Shown piece by piece: positions 43,471-55,085 of a stretch of DNA of 64,000 nt (positions are counted from its first letter, which is position 1; each line of letters opens with the position of its first letter). The notes beneath the pieces are model-generated. The model saw nothing but the letters and a program-made list of their open reading frames with translations, was not told where the DNA came from and searched no databases. Location of the stretch: NCBI GenBank assembly GCA_037043235.1, contig JAWRVZ010000095.1, forward strand, positions 2,510,456-2,574,455. The letters run 5' to 3'. The stretch comes from Rhodeus uyekii (Eukaryota; Chordata; Actinopteri; Cypriniformes; Acheilognathidae). A program made the translations under genes and the position numbers.

Positions 43471-44450
43471 TAAAGAATTTTTTTATTTTTTTATTTTTTA
43501 TTTTTTACATTTCTAGGTCAAGAACCTGAACAATATAACATTTCAACTTTAATTGTGAGGTTTTTTTGTACAGATTTGCACATTTTTAACAAAATACACC
43601 TCTCATAGGAAATGCATTAGGAGACTGCATCCAGTGACTTTACACACACACACACAGCCTGTGTGTGTGTTTCCAGGTGGTCCCCAGTGGCACAGAGCAG
43701 TAGTGCACCCTGCACTGATCACAGAATTGTATATTCTGCATATGACATTTTTTCACAACTGTATTATTACTGTGATAACTGTATTTTTATCTCATATCTC
43801 ATATCTCATATCTCATATCTCATAACATTACATATTTGGCTCTTGAGACAATAATAGCCCATTATGTCAATCTTAGCGCTGTTGGCCACTTTTAGATGGA
43901 GTGTCCACCCCATCTGGTGGGGATTTTACAACATTACATCACCGATTTTTTTTTTTTTTTTCAGTGATGCCCTCTGGTGACTGCAGGTGATGCGTATTTT
44001 GCCGGTTTTGTTTTTGTATAAAATTACTTTATTCCAGGTAGAGGATAAGCAGACAAACTACATTTTACTTAAAAAATATAATTAATTGACTTAAGCACCC
44101 CTACTTATTTAAACTCTATGAAGGAGACCTTTCATCATTCAAAGAGGAAGTGTGTGGCTGCCCTTAGTCTCCCTCCTCTTCCTCTCTGGACATTTTGCCA
44201 AACCCAGACTGCAGATGGATTACACTCTTTTCTCTTAGTCAGCTGTTATATTATTTCCAACAGTCAGAAAAGAACCTACTATTCAATATTAGCTGCTCAG
44301 TAGTCCAAAAGCATAACTCTTACAAAATGTAGTTATGACATTGTGTGCCTAATATATATATAATTCATATTATTATTGTTATTATTATAAAAGAGTATTT
44401 TAACTATATTATTTCAGGATCTTACTCTTGTGTAAGATACTTTTAAAGTA
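43471..44450. other. No gene; simple repeats
   Basis: T-rich 43478-43510, CA/TG repeats 43642-43672, the heptamer array at 43791-43823, a T-run at 43949-43962. No domain-bearing frame. Confidence 0.5.
43791..43823. repeat. Heptamer tandem repeat
   Basis: CTCATAT repeated almost five times without change. Confidence 0.95.
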
Positions 44451-44881
44451 CAGTAGAACCCCGACTTACGAAACGCTCTACGTACGAAAAATTCAACATA
44501 CGATAAAAGATTTGGGGGGTTTTTTCGCCCGAGTAACGACAAAATGATTGAGATGCGAAAAAACATTTCCGAGTTTTGTTTTGAAATTCGCGCTGATTTT
44601 GGTTCGGGTTGAATGAAGGCTAGGTGCATAGATGTGTGGTTACGCATGATCAATAAAACTTCAACGATTGGCACTAATTCCCTGTATTTCACTCAATAAA
44701 CTATATATAAAATATTCAGCTGATCTCTTTTACCTTAGTCATCCGTCAGCTCTCTCAGATGGAAAGTTTTGGAATAATCCATTTCGCACCATGTAAGAAG
44801 GGGAACACTTTTTACAATCCTGCTCTCCTATTGGTCAGCATTGTACCTAGTTAACATAAACTTTTTTTCTAATCACTCACC

Positions 44882-44995
44882 ATGGATGTGAAGATTGTTG
44901 CTGAAGTCAAAAGGAAGAAGAGGATGCTTTACATTGCGTTGAATAGGGAGATAATTGAGAAGTATGGAGTTGCGATGCGCTTCATCCCATGTTAA
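44882..44995 (+). CDS. Short Tigger-type N-terminal frame, copy 2
   Basis: 37 codons, MDVKIVAEVKRKKRM...REIIEKYG, with TAA at 44993, the position where the split-direct-repeat element entered. Parallel to 34491-34604. It is a relic of a DNA-binding domain. Confidence 0.45.
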   Translation: MDVKIVAEVKRKKRMLYIALNREIIEKYGVAMRFIPC

Positions 44996-44996
44996 A

Positions 44997-45150
44997 TGAT
45001 GTTTTATCAACAAAGTTCGGGAGGAGCACGTTCAAATGATTCACACAATCAACACGTCATCAGCAATTACACCTCATCCTATCAGCAGGAGAGGAAGCAT
45101 GTATATATAGACAGGTTTGACTCACCTACAGCTCTTTGACTTTTTTCGGC
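44997..45150 (+). repeat. Repeat A1, copy 2
   Basis: 154 bp; I see no difference from A2 at 51257-51410. It contains GTATATATAG (TATA-like) at about 45101-45110. Confidence 0.95.
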
Positions 45151-46354
45151 AGCTCGACAGTTTACGGCATTGTGGCTCCGCCTTTTGGTCACAATACACC
45201 CGAAATCGAGCTCCACTCGTTAGATGGATTCTCTACGAAAACCTCCGGACCCAGTAGCGATCCTCATCCGCTTAACGCCATGCTAACTATATTATATCAC
45301 CCTCAGCAATACATCACGGGTGCCAGACCAAACAAACGGGTCCTAAGCAACAACAAGCAAACGCACAGTAAGACGCGAGGCCTGTTCTCGCCACCAAGCA
45401 AACATCCGTATCCAGCAGCTCTACATCGGCTTTTAATCGCTCCTGCCATTGAGAAAGGATAATAAAGCTGGTTGAGCTGCAAGCCAGGCCGCCGCCGCCG
45501 CGAGCCTCAGCAGACCGCGCTGCAGTTTCAGCTCACACTCTCTCTGTCCGTCAGCTCACACAAACAAGAGCAGCTGTAATCCTTCCCGGCGCTTTTATTT
45601 CTGCATCGCTAAATCACGAGCAGTTGTGCTATCTCAATACTACTGTTCCGGGGAACCCACGTCTGAGATGTGATTGTTCTAAAGTAACGCGCTGCTTCCT
45701 CGCAACTCAAGCAGTAGCGCGCACCGAAGTCAGATCGCGCGCAGTAGCCTATAGTCCGATCGCACGCGCCACTTCAGATCGCGCTCATTACAGTCGTTCG
45801 CGCGCTCAGCCGCCCACACAAGAATCAAGTACTTATTGCCAACGCTGCCTTGTTGTTTCAACTTAATCGGCTATTAAGGTGACTCGCTGGAAAGAAACCA
45901 TATGCACTTCCTATTTCAAAGTGATTCTTTGCCTTCACTGTTTCAATCCTTTAAGTCCATGATAAGCTTTATAAGTCTATGATATTTGGATGAACCCCTG
46001 CTCAGGGTTTATTCAAAGCCAATAAGTTTGTGAACTTTCATAAACTTTGATATTTCGATTTCCAACAGGTAAGTTTGTTTTTAAATTAAATACGCAACAT
46101 GCATTTGATATAAATTCAACTGTCAATTTTATAATTGAAAGGTTTTACTTATGGAAATCAATGTTTTTTACAAACCATATTGATTTTGTTGTTTCTTGCG
46201 TGTATTTAGACGTCTGTAACCAAAATAATTCAAGAGATTGAAACACTGAACAGCAACAAGCTTTGAGCGCTTTCTCTGGCTCAGCGCCAGCCAATGTGTT
46301 CAAATTTAGCAGGCGATCATGTGATGCCCCGCCTTTCGCCACATTGTCCAAGAA

Positions 46355-47074
46355 CAGGGGTGGCCAACCCGCGGCTCGCGACCGGCTCTCATCCGGCCCG
46401 CGGAGACCTTTTTGTCTACAAAAAAACAAAAACAAAAAAACACATACATTTACATGTATCCTGCCAAGATCAGCCGCCGCTCACGTGGACGTGATGTTTT
46501 TACCGAATTCAAATAGAGGCGCGCAGAAGCGCGTTCCCTTTCGAGAGTGGGAACGAGATGTTTAATGAAATGCATTTGGGAACTCCTCCCCTTCATGGAT
46601 AACAGCAGTTGACAACTGGCCAATCGTAGCGCGATGCATATCTGGCTGCCAGACGGTATAAATATCATAAATAGCATTTCCTTCATACTTCTCTAAACGG
46701 AATATGATAAAACAACAGAGGTTACGATAGTAACCAGAGACGTTTTCCAACCGATCACTACATTACCAAACCGCTGCTTACTTTTTATACTTCCGGTCAC
46801 CGTTAATGAGATGATATACCGTTTTTCCCGCATATATAATGAACAGACGCATTGTCTCTGCATGCTCATATAGCTTGCGGGTGTCATATGTAAAATGTAA
46901 AAAAAATAATAATATTTTTTTTTATAAATGTATAAAATGTGTGATATATGTGCGAGACCTTTCTAATGTCAAAACCCCATCAACAAATGCGAATTCAACA
47001 GTCTTGTATGCGGCTCTCCGCAGTCATGAGCTTTATTTTGTGGCTCATCATGCTGAACAGATTGGCCACCCCTG
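46355..47074. mobile_element. hAT-type element inside copy 2, 720 bp
   Basis: Ends CAGGGGTGGCCAACC and TTGGCCACCCCTG form a clear inverted repeat. Flanks TCCAAGAA and TCCGAGAT match at 6 of 8 positions. It is at the same site as in copy 1, so the insertion is older than the split of the two copies. Confidence 0.82.
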
Positions 47075-49322
47075 TCCGAGATTGAGATGTACCAGTTTCA
47101 CGATAAACTCTTCCTCTCAAGTTCCTTCACTGTATCCCACTGTCGAAAGGACCTCTTGCACTCAACAAACACTGCAACCGAGCCTCCAACAACACCACGC
47201 GGTCGCCAGCTCTTCCGCTCCGTTGTCGCACCCTATGACGTCGAGACTTGCCTTCACCTCCACCATCAAGACATCCACCTTCTTCTTGCTCAACTTCCTA
47301 CGACACCTCAGCACTCGTATCAATACTACAGGAGGACGACCAAAGCAAATTAACTAGAATAGGTCTCGCTCCAGTCAGCCGTACCATCTCCAAATCAACT
47401 CTACCTTCAAAATGCCTCAAACGTACGTTCCTTAAATCTTAATATCTCTCCCTTGCAAAACCAGATCTCCAAGCGTTAAGACGCAGCAGCAGCACACTGC
47501 AGTTTTCCAGCACTTCACCTCACATGCCAGCATCTAGCGACAAACGCCGCCCTTTAAGTGCGAGCTTGCCTCCGCCAGCGGTGCAGGCTTAGCAACGGCA
47601 GCACGTACCTAAACTTTCCCCTATGTTTGGCCTGCAGCCCGGCCTTCCGATTCTAGCGTGAGGCTGCCTCCGCTAGCGGCACAGGCCCCGACAATGTCTT
47701 ATCTTCCCTTTCTACCCTTTCTGTCTCTCTCCAGGCTCCAGGTGTCAACCCAAGCGTGAGGCTGCTTCCGCAAGTGGCTTCGCCCCTGGCTCTTTTCCAC
47801 CTAGTTCTCTCCACCATGCTAATTCTCCTTTCATCCTGTTCTCTGCTATGCTCATGCCATTCCACAAACACTGCTGCTTGGAACCACCTCTGTCGCCAAC
47901 AACAGTTGAACACAAATCCTAACTGAAGTTAAGGCTGCTGCCACCAGAGGTGGACCTATTACCAACCAGTATATCAATACGCAGAGTTGACATTTATTGA
48001 CGCCTCTAAATGTCCATTCTTCAAGCTTTTCGCTTCAAACCACTCCCTCGGAAGATTACATGTGGAGTGGAAAAGTTCAAGACTTTCCACTCCACATGCG
48101 GTCTGCTCCACATGGTCTCTACCCACTACCACCGATTCGTATTGCATTCCAATAACACCAAGAACCAGCTTCACCATGGGTTACCTAGGTGTAATCTACT
48201 TCTCACTGCCGAAACCTAATCCTCTGCTCATCAAAGGTATATCAAGAACGCAACCCACCAGCTCAGACTCCATCCAGACAACCAATCATGTTGGAAATCC
48301 GTATCCCTACTCTCTGCCAAGGATTCTACCCAAATGTCGTCCGACCACTCAACGCCATGGTCGAGCCATATAGATTCCAGTTCCTCTGATTCCATCACAT
48401 CCAACCTTAATCCAAATTCATCCATATTCTGACTCGTCAGCGCTGCACAACGAAAGTAAGAGAGACCAAATTGTAAGGCTTTCTTACTCCAACAGCAACA
48501 ATCCTTCGTTGCCAACCTTCATTTAAGAGATCAGGCCAAACTCCCATCCGACCCACTCTTCACAGAAGACTTAAATCACCCCACCACATGTCGTGTCCCA
48601 AAACCAGCAGGTCCAAGCACTGGGCCGCAGGTCTTCGGAAGCTTCAGGAGTTACATTCGATCAAATCAGTCTCTCCAGAAATGGCTTTCACTGCCACAAG
48701 AGACAACAGAAGTCGAGGAAATGGACAATCTCCATCATCCAACACGCGATTAGTTCAGAGGAAGTTCTCCTTTTCCGCAGTAGTGAGGCACCTCCACACT
48801 CCCGCATGTGCTCAGTTCAAATGAAAATTATTCCACTGCCGCCTCCATTGCCGCAGCAATGATGTTCCCCCACACTCCCGCAGGAGTCAGCCAAGGGGGA
48901 ATTTTCCCACTGCCGCAGCAGTGAAGCCATGTTCACACTGGCTTGGTTACCTCAGATGCTCATAACTCACCATCACATCCACCCAGCCTACTTTCATTTC
49001 AGAAACTCGCAGGCTAAACTCCCATCCGTCCCACGCTCTATAGACGATTCCACCCCATTACAAGTTCCGGTTCCAAACTTCTTAAAGCTACGTTACCCCA
49101 AACTGGATTCCCGACAGACCATTCATCCAGCCATTCATTTCGCATAGGTGCAGCAACCACGGCTGCGCAAAGGCCTTTCCCAACAGTAAATACAAGCATT
49201 GCGCCGCTGGTCTCCAAAAGCTTTCAAGAGCCACATCAGACCAAACAGATCACACATCAAACAAGGTCTTCTGTTAAGCATCAGCTCCTCCCCACTTACA
49301 ACTTCATGGCCACTGCTTTCCA

Positions 49323-49909
49323 TTGCCGCAGCACTGACACTCCCGCAGGAGCAAGCTCTCTCTAACTTCCACTGCCGCAGCAGTGACGCTCCCGCAGGAG
49401 TAAGCTATCTCTAACTCCCACTGCCGCAGCAGTGACGCTCCCGCAGGAGCAAGCTCTCTCTAACTTCCACTGCCGCAGTAGTGACGCTCCCGCAGGAGCA
49501 AGCTCTCTCTAACTTCCACTGCCGCAGCAGTGACGCTCCCGCAGGAGCAAGCTCTCTCTAACTTCACTGCCGCAGCAGTGACGCTCCCGCAGGAGCAAGC
49601 TCTCTCTAACTTCCACTGCCGCAGCAGTGACGCTCCCGCAGGAGCAAGCTCTCTCTAACTTCCACTGCCGCAGCAGTAACGCTCCCGCAGGAGCAAGCTC
49701 TCTCTAACTTCCACTGCCGCAGCAGTGACGCTCCCGCAGGAGCAAGCTCTCTCTAACTTCCACTGCCGCAGCAGTGACGCTCCCGCAGGAGCAAGCTCTC
49801 TCTAACTTCCACTGCCGCAGCAGTGACGCTCCCGCAGGAGCAAGCTCTCTCTATCTTCAACTGCCGCAGCAGTGACGCTCCCGCAGGAGCAAGCTCTCTC
49901 TATCTTTCA
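49323..49909 (+). repeat. 49-bp tandem hairpin array (12 units)
   Basis: Units begin at 49323, 49372, 49421, 49470, 49519, 49567 and so on to 49860, with a one-base deletion in one unit. Each has the two hairpins CACTGC-CGCA-GCAGTG and GCTCC-CGCA-GGAGC. One unit reads GTAGTG in the 3' arm (49477-49482), which keeps a G-U pair. Confidence 0.97.
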
Positions 49910-49925
49910 AATCAGTTCCACCACC

Positions 49926-50890
49926 GCAGCAGCGACGTACCTCTTTGGTCCTGCGGCAGCCCAGGGGGGTTTTTCGCTGCAATGGTAGCGACGTGCCTCC
50001 TGCCGCTGCCGGGGCCCCGAGGGGTTTTCTCCTGCTGCGACGCTGACGTGCCTCCTGCCGCTGCAGGGGCCCAGAGGGGTTTCCCCTGCTACGACGTTGA
50101 CGTGCCTCCTGCCGCTGCAAGGGCCCAGAGGGGTTTTCCCCTGCTACGACGCTGACGTACCTCCTGCCGCTGCAGGAGCCCAGAGGGGTTTCCCCTGCTG
50201 TGACGTTGACGTGCCTCCTGCTGCTGTGAGGGCCCCGAGGGGTTTCCACTGCTACGGTAGTGACGTGCCTCCTGCTCCTGCAGCGGCCCCGAGGGGTTTC
50301 CACCGTCACGGCAGCGACGTGCCCCCTGCTCCCACAGTGGCCCCGAGGGGTTTCCACCGTCAGCGGCGACGTGCCTCCTGCTCCTGCAGCAGCCCCGAGG
50401 GGTTTCCACCGTCACAGCGGCGACGTGCCTCCTGCTCCCACAGCGGCCCCGAGGGGTTTCCACAGTCGCAGTGGCAACGCACCACCTTGGTCCTGCAGCG
50501 GCCCCGAGGGGTTTCGGCTGCAATGGTAGCGACGTGCCTCCTGCCGATGTAGGGGGCCCAGAGGGGTTTCCCCTGCTGCGACAGCGATGTGCCTCCTGCC
50601 GCTGCGGGGGCCAGAGGGGTTTCCCCTGCTAAGACGTTGACGTGCCTCCTGCTGCTGTGAGGGCCCCGAGGGGTTTCCACTGCTACGGCAGTGATGTACC
50701 CCCTGCCTCCCGCAGCGGCCCCGAGGGGTTTCCACCGTCACGGCGGCGACGTACCTCCTGCCTCCCGCATCGGCCCCGAGGGGTTTCCACTATCACGGCA
50801 GCGACGTGCCTCCTGCTCCTGCAGCGACCACGGGGGTTTCCCCTACCGCGGTGGCTACATACCTCCCTACTCCTATGGCAGCCAGGGGAG
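49926..50890 (+). repeat. GC-rich tandem array, about 17 units of 51-60 bp
   Basis: The core GACGTGCCTCCTGC followed by GGCCC(C/A)GAGGGGTTTCC recurs from about 49930 to 50880. Several units have CCTGC-CGCT-GCAGG and AGGGG-TTT-CCCCT, again short perfect hairpins. Absent from copy 1. The long frames on both strands here are by-products. Confidence 0.92.
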
Positions 50891-51138
50891 TAGTTTCAGA
50901 GGTACCCCTCATACTCCCAGAAACCAAATTACACCCAATTCTCTTTCTTGCAACAAATTGAACAACAAACACATATCCAATGCTAAAGCCATATCATCCC
51001 CTCCGCACCTCAAGCCCTCTTCAGTAACATTCATCTGCCCTCCCGAACTCACAATTAACCCCCCTCAGCTGTAACCTCGCAATTCTTTGGGGGGTCATCA
51101 AAATCTTTTAGCGGCTGTCCGACTAGGTTGCAATTTTT

Positions 51139-51256
51139 GGGGGAGTGCTCCAGGTTCGGGCTAAATACCGAGCTCGGAGCCCTCTCCTCGGACAGAACGC
51201 CAAATATGCTTACCATTTATTGCTCCTGAATCATTCGTAAGTGTGAACTCGTGAAA
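51139..51256 (+). repeat. Repeat B1, copy 2
   Basis: 118 bp, three differences from B2 (51468-51585) by eye. It joins A2 with the sequence GTGAAATGATG. Confidence 0.93.
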
Positions 51257-51410
51257 TGATGTTTTATCAACAAAGTTCGGGAGGAGCACGTTCAAATGAT
51301 TCACACAATCAACACGTCATCAGCAATTACACCTCATCCTATCAGCAGGAGAGGAAGCATGTATATATAGACAGGTTTGACTCACCTACAGCTCTTTGAC
51401 TTTTTTCGGC
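51257..51410 (+). repeat. Repeat A2, copy 2
   Basis: 154 bp, no difference from A1 seen. A 57-bp unique spacer (51411-51467) separates it from B2. Confidence 0.95.
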
Positions 51411-51467
51411 ATCCCTCCACCACCCCAACTCCTCACACTTAATTGTTCCTATCAAAGTCAGGATACG

Positions 51468-51585
51468 GGGGGAGTGCTCCGGGTTCGGGCTAAATACCGA
51501 GCTCGGAGCCCTCTCCTCGGTCAGCACGCCAAATATGCTTACCATTTATTGCTCCTGAATCATTCGTAAGTGTGAACTCGTGAAA
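51468..51585 (+). repeat. Repeat B2, copy 2 (element right end)
   Basis: 118 bp ending CTCGTGAAA, then Tigger sequence (TATGGTGTTTTTG) resumes. Confidence 0.93.
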
Positions 51586-51715
51586 TATGGTGTTTTTGTA
51601 AGGCTTGAAACGGATTAGGCAATTAACATGTAAAAGCCTGACTGACATACGAAAAGTTCGACCTACAAAGCCAACCTCGGAACAGATTAATTTCGTAAGT
51701 CGGGGTTCTACTGTA

Positions 51716-51986
51716 TTAAAAATACTTTTACACAGCTTATTTAGTTTTTTACTTTTATTCTCCACTATTCAAAAAATAGTCTTCTTGCTAGCCTGCTAGA
51801 GTTTTGCAGCACTTGGCACCGTTATGCGCATGCGCTGTGATCCATGTGTCAGAAAAGGTCAGATATCAGACTGGCAATCAAGTGATTAATACAATTGATG
51901 AATATTAAGTGTTAAGTTTTGATTAATGATTGATTTGATTTATTATATTGATAATTCAAGTCTAATATTAAGTCTAATTTGGTCCG
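51716..51986. other. No gene seen
   Basis: AT-rich sequence between the Tigger copy and the LINE fragment. Confidence 0.5.
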
Positions 51987-53781
51987 ATTGGAGATGGGTT
52001 CATGATCTACACAGGGGAGGGTTTAGTAGAGTCACGGTCTCCGCAGACAATTAAGGGCAGTGCTGTGCTGTGCCTTCATCTGATCTGGATACGGCCCGGA
52101 TCCAGCTGACCATGGTAACCTCGGAATAAACAGAGAATAATATCAGCGTAGATGCCATTCTTCTTCTGATGTATCGAGTACATCAGGTGTTATGGGAATG
52201 TTCCCGGTTCCAGCTGACCTAAATTATGCAGCCTAACAATCATTTTACATGATTTGGATAAAAAATGTATGTATAATATGTTATGTGTATGCCAGGTTGA
52301 AGAGATGTGTTTTTAGTCTAGATTTAAACTGACAGAGTGTGTCTGCTTCCCGAACTGTATTAGGAAGACTGTTCCAGAGTTTAGGAGCTAAATAGGAAAA
52401 AGATCGACCGCCAGCAGTTGACTTTGATATTCTAGGTATTATAAGCTGGTCAGTATTTTGGGATCGCAATAGACGTGAAGGACTATAATGTGTTAAGAGA
52501 TCACTCAAGTACTGTGGAGCTAAACCATTTAATGCTTTGTAAGTCATTAGCAAGATTTTAAAATGTATTCGGTGATTAATAGGAAGCCAGTGCAGGTTTG
52601 ACAGAACTTGGGTAATATGCTCATACTTCCTGGTTCTAGTAAGAACTCGAGCTGCTGCATTTTGGACAAGCTGGAATTTGTTTATTAAGCGTGCAGGGCA
52701 ACCACCTAGTAAAGCATTACAATAATCTAGCCTTGAACGCATGAACTAACTTTTCCGCATTTGTCTTTGAGAGCATATGTCGCAATTTAGATATATTTTT
52801 AAGATGGAAGAATGCCGTTTTACAGATGCTAGAAACATGGCTTTCAAATGAAAGATTGGTATCAAAGAGCACACCCAGGTTTCTAACTGACGACGAAGAC
52901 TTGACAGAACAGCCATCAAGTGTTAGGCAGTAGTCTAGATTATTACGTGCAGAACTTTTTGGTTTAATAATTAGAATCTCTGTTTTTTCAGAATTAAGCA
53001 GTAGAAAGTTATTAGTCATCCAATTTTTTATATCAGTTATGCATTCTGTTAATTTAGTGAATTGGTACGTTTCATCAGGATGAGAAGAAATATAGAGCTG
53101 AGTATCATCGGCGTAACAGTGAAAGCTAATACCATGCTTCCTAATAATTGCACCCAAAGGAAGCATGTACAGGGTGAAAAGCAATGGTCCTAGTACTGAA
53201 CCTTGAGGAACTCCATACTGAACCTGTGATCGATATGACATCTCCTCATTTACTGCCACAAACTGATAACGGTCAGATAAGTACGATTTGAACCAGGCTA
53301 ATGCAACTCCACTAATGCCAACATAGTTTTCAAGTCTATTTAGAAGGATTTTGTGGTCGATTGTATCAAATGCAGCACTAAGGTCCAGTAACACTAACAG
53401 AGAGATACAACCACGATCTGATGATAAAAGCAAATCATTTGTAACTCTAATGAGAGCAGTCTCAGTACTATGATATGGTCTAAAGCCTGACTGGAAATTC
53501 TCGTAGATGCTGTTTCTTTCTAGAAAGGAACATAGTTGTGAAGATATTGCCTTTTCTAGAATTTTTGACAAAAAAGGTAGATTTGATATAGGCCTGTAAT
53601 TAACTAATTCTGTAGGATCAAGTTGAGGTTTTTTAATAAGCGGCTTAATTACGGCTAGTTTAAAGGTTTTTGGCACGTATCTTAATGACAAAGATGAATT
53701 AACAATATTAAGAAGAGGATCTATGATTTATGGAAGCATCTCTTTCAGTCGCTTAGTTGGTATTGGGTCTAGCATACATGT
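51987..53781 (-). mobile_element. L2-clade LINE fragment, same family as 31645-36250
   Basis: Very close to 31781-33550 over its length. It lacks the last 140 or so bases of the 3' end and everything upstream of the RT start. It ends abruptly at the tRNA array (53782). Confidence 0.9.
52281..53781 (-). pseudogene. LINE reverse transcriptase fragment
   Basis: It encodes NYRPISNLPFLSKILEKA, FQSGFRPYHSTETAL, LLDLSAAFDTIDH, GSVLGPLLF and an intact CYADDTQLY. Near 52735 an 8-bp deletion, relative to the copy at 32500, shifts the frame in front of SRLDYCNALLGG. The C-terminal part is then readable in the second frame to 52281. Upstream of 53691 the copy continues to 53781 and then stops at the tRNA array. 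It is not functional. Confidence 0.9.
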
Positions 53782-54333
53782 TAGGAAAAGGAGAGCCTAG
53801 CTGTGCTCTTAGTGCCAAGAGTAGCATGAGTCAAGTCCACTTTTAGTTTTCAGCCCTTCTTCTGGAGGCCATGTGGCGAAAGAGTTCCAGGTTGACTGAG
53901 GGCATAGCACGGACGGTCTGACGTGGTCTCTGAGATATGGCTGGATTTTCGAGTGGGCAGCCTTTCCCTGTGTTCAAGTAACGTGCTACCAGGCTACGAG
54001 AGGAAATCCGAGAGCTCCAACATCTGACACCTCCACCTTGAAGCACTTCATCGCAGGACCAAAGCAAATTCCCACCTAGAGGTTTGCATTCAACCTTAAT
54101 TCGGGTATCGAGGAACCTGACCAATGTTCTCCAATCCAAAGAATGTGAAAGGGGCACCAAGAACCATCAAAGGCGATAGTCTCAGCAATCTGATTGATTT
54201 GGCTTACAATATTAGGGACAGGACTGGCAGACATATTTCGACTATCAAATAAACCATGCATTTAGAGAAAAGCACCCTTAAAATCGCAATTCCACAACCT
54301 TGACAGTTTGAGATTGTTTTCCAGACCTGCATT

Positions 54334-54408
54334 CTTTCGATAGCTCCGCTGGTCCAGCAGAGGACTGCAGCTGACAGCAATCCCTAGGTCGCTGGCTCGA
54401 AACGGGGA
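54334..54408 (+). pseudogene. tRNA-Tyr relic (type A unit 1)
   Basis: CTTTCGATAGCTCCGCTGG and GGACTGCAG followed by ATCCCTAGGTCGCTGG mirror tRNA-Tyr. However, the anticodon position reads GCA, the D-arm is altered and the T-arm has lost about 10 bases, so B-box and T-loop are gone. A T-run follows at 54411. Confidence 0.8.
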
Positions 54409-54892
54409 ACTTTTTGCATGCAACCATTGTCTTGGCCGCTCTTCTCAAAGAGCCCGGAAGCCCCTAACTTCCAACTTCGCTGCCTGGCAATCGCTGGAGG
54501 GCACAAGCGCATTCTCTGACCGTGACTCGATTTATTTCTATTATAAATATACAGTCCGACCATAGGCTGCTTTATCAATGAGATAACGGTTACCATACGT
54601 CTTTTCAAGTTCCCTGCATAAGTACTGTCACAAGGACCTTGCTTTCTTGACCAGTTTGTAACATTTATTGTGCAATGAAAGGAATGGGACAAAATGGAAT
54701 GCCGGGGCGAGACAAACGCCTGCTCCCTCCATTGAGTCTGATATCATTTAAGCCAGTAAACAATCCCTCATTTCCATATTCTTAAAGAGGATGGTCACAC
54801 TCTAAAAGCCAAAGGGCACAACATAATCCTCTTCTTGTGCTGGCCACAAACTTGGGAAATGCCGCACAAACCAGACAGGCACTCTGGGATGT

Positions 54893-54965
54893 TCTCAAAT
54901 GGTCTAGCGGTCAGGCTTTCTGGTTTTCACCCAGACGGCCCGTTCTTCAACTCCCGGTATGGGAA
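54893..54965 (+). pseudogene. Degenerate tRNA-Glu(UUC) (unit 1)
   Basis: TGGTCTAGCGGT, TTTCTGGTTTTCACCCAGA (anticodon TTC) and ACTCCCGGTATGGGAA fit vertebrate tRNA-Glu. The 5' acceptor arm (TCTCAAA) does not pair with TATGGGA, and the T-loop reads GTTCTTCAACTCC instead of GTTCGACTCC. Function is unlikely. Confidence 0.78.
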
Positions 54966-55085
54966 AATATCTTTTTTTCTTCGATTCTCTTATTAAACAG
55001 CCTAGATTTCTGTCTGCTCCACCTCTTGGTCAGCAGGTGAGCTGCATCAACCTGACAGGTCGGGCTTGCGTTCCAGTGCTGTGTG

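Larger units (their letters stand above)
45151..51138 (+). other. Non-coding interior of split-direct-repeat element, copy 2
   Basis: Collinear with copy 1. It contains a hAT (46355-47074), scattered CGCA-loop hairpins (48846-48915), the 49-bp array (49323-49909) and, only in this copy, a GC-rich array (49926-50890). Frames of 60-170 codons are repeat by-products or show no domain. The left part (45151-46050) is C/A-rich and without a long frame. Confidence 0.7.
44997..51585 (+). mobile_element. Split-direct-repeat element, copy 2 (complete ends)
   Basis: A1 (44997-45150) equals A2 (51257-51410), and B1 (51139-51256) nearly equals B2 (51468-51585), giving the order A1-interior-B1-A2-B2 of Ngaro/PAT-type tyrosine-recombinase elements. 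The left junction reads GTTAAATGATG, the right GTGAAATATGG, the empty site in copy 1 of the Tigger GCTAAATGTGG, and the internal B1/A2 junction GTGAAATGATG. All share AAAT, as expected if a circle recombined at AAAT without target duplication. There is no gag, RT, recombinase or hydrolase inside, so enzymes would have to come from elsewhere. Confidence 0.85.
44451..51713 (+). mobile_element. Tigger/pogo derivative, copy 2, interrupted
   Basis: Ends CAGTAGAACCCCGACTTACG and CGTAAGTCGGGGTTCTACTG between TA dinucleotides (44449-44450 and 51714-51715). The same family as 33645-34734, but about 340 bp of that copy's interior is absent. It is split at 44996/51586 by the split-direct-repeat element. 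Confidence 0.93.

Noticed and set aside
49823..50893. Several 80-166 codon Gly/Arg/Pro-rich frames on both strands
   Set aside because: By-products of a GC-rich tandem repeat that lacks stops on either strand. No start context or domain.
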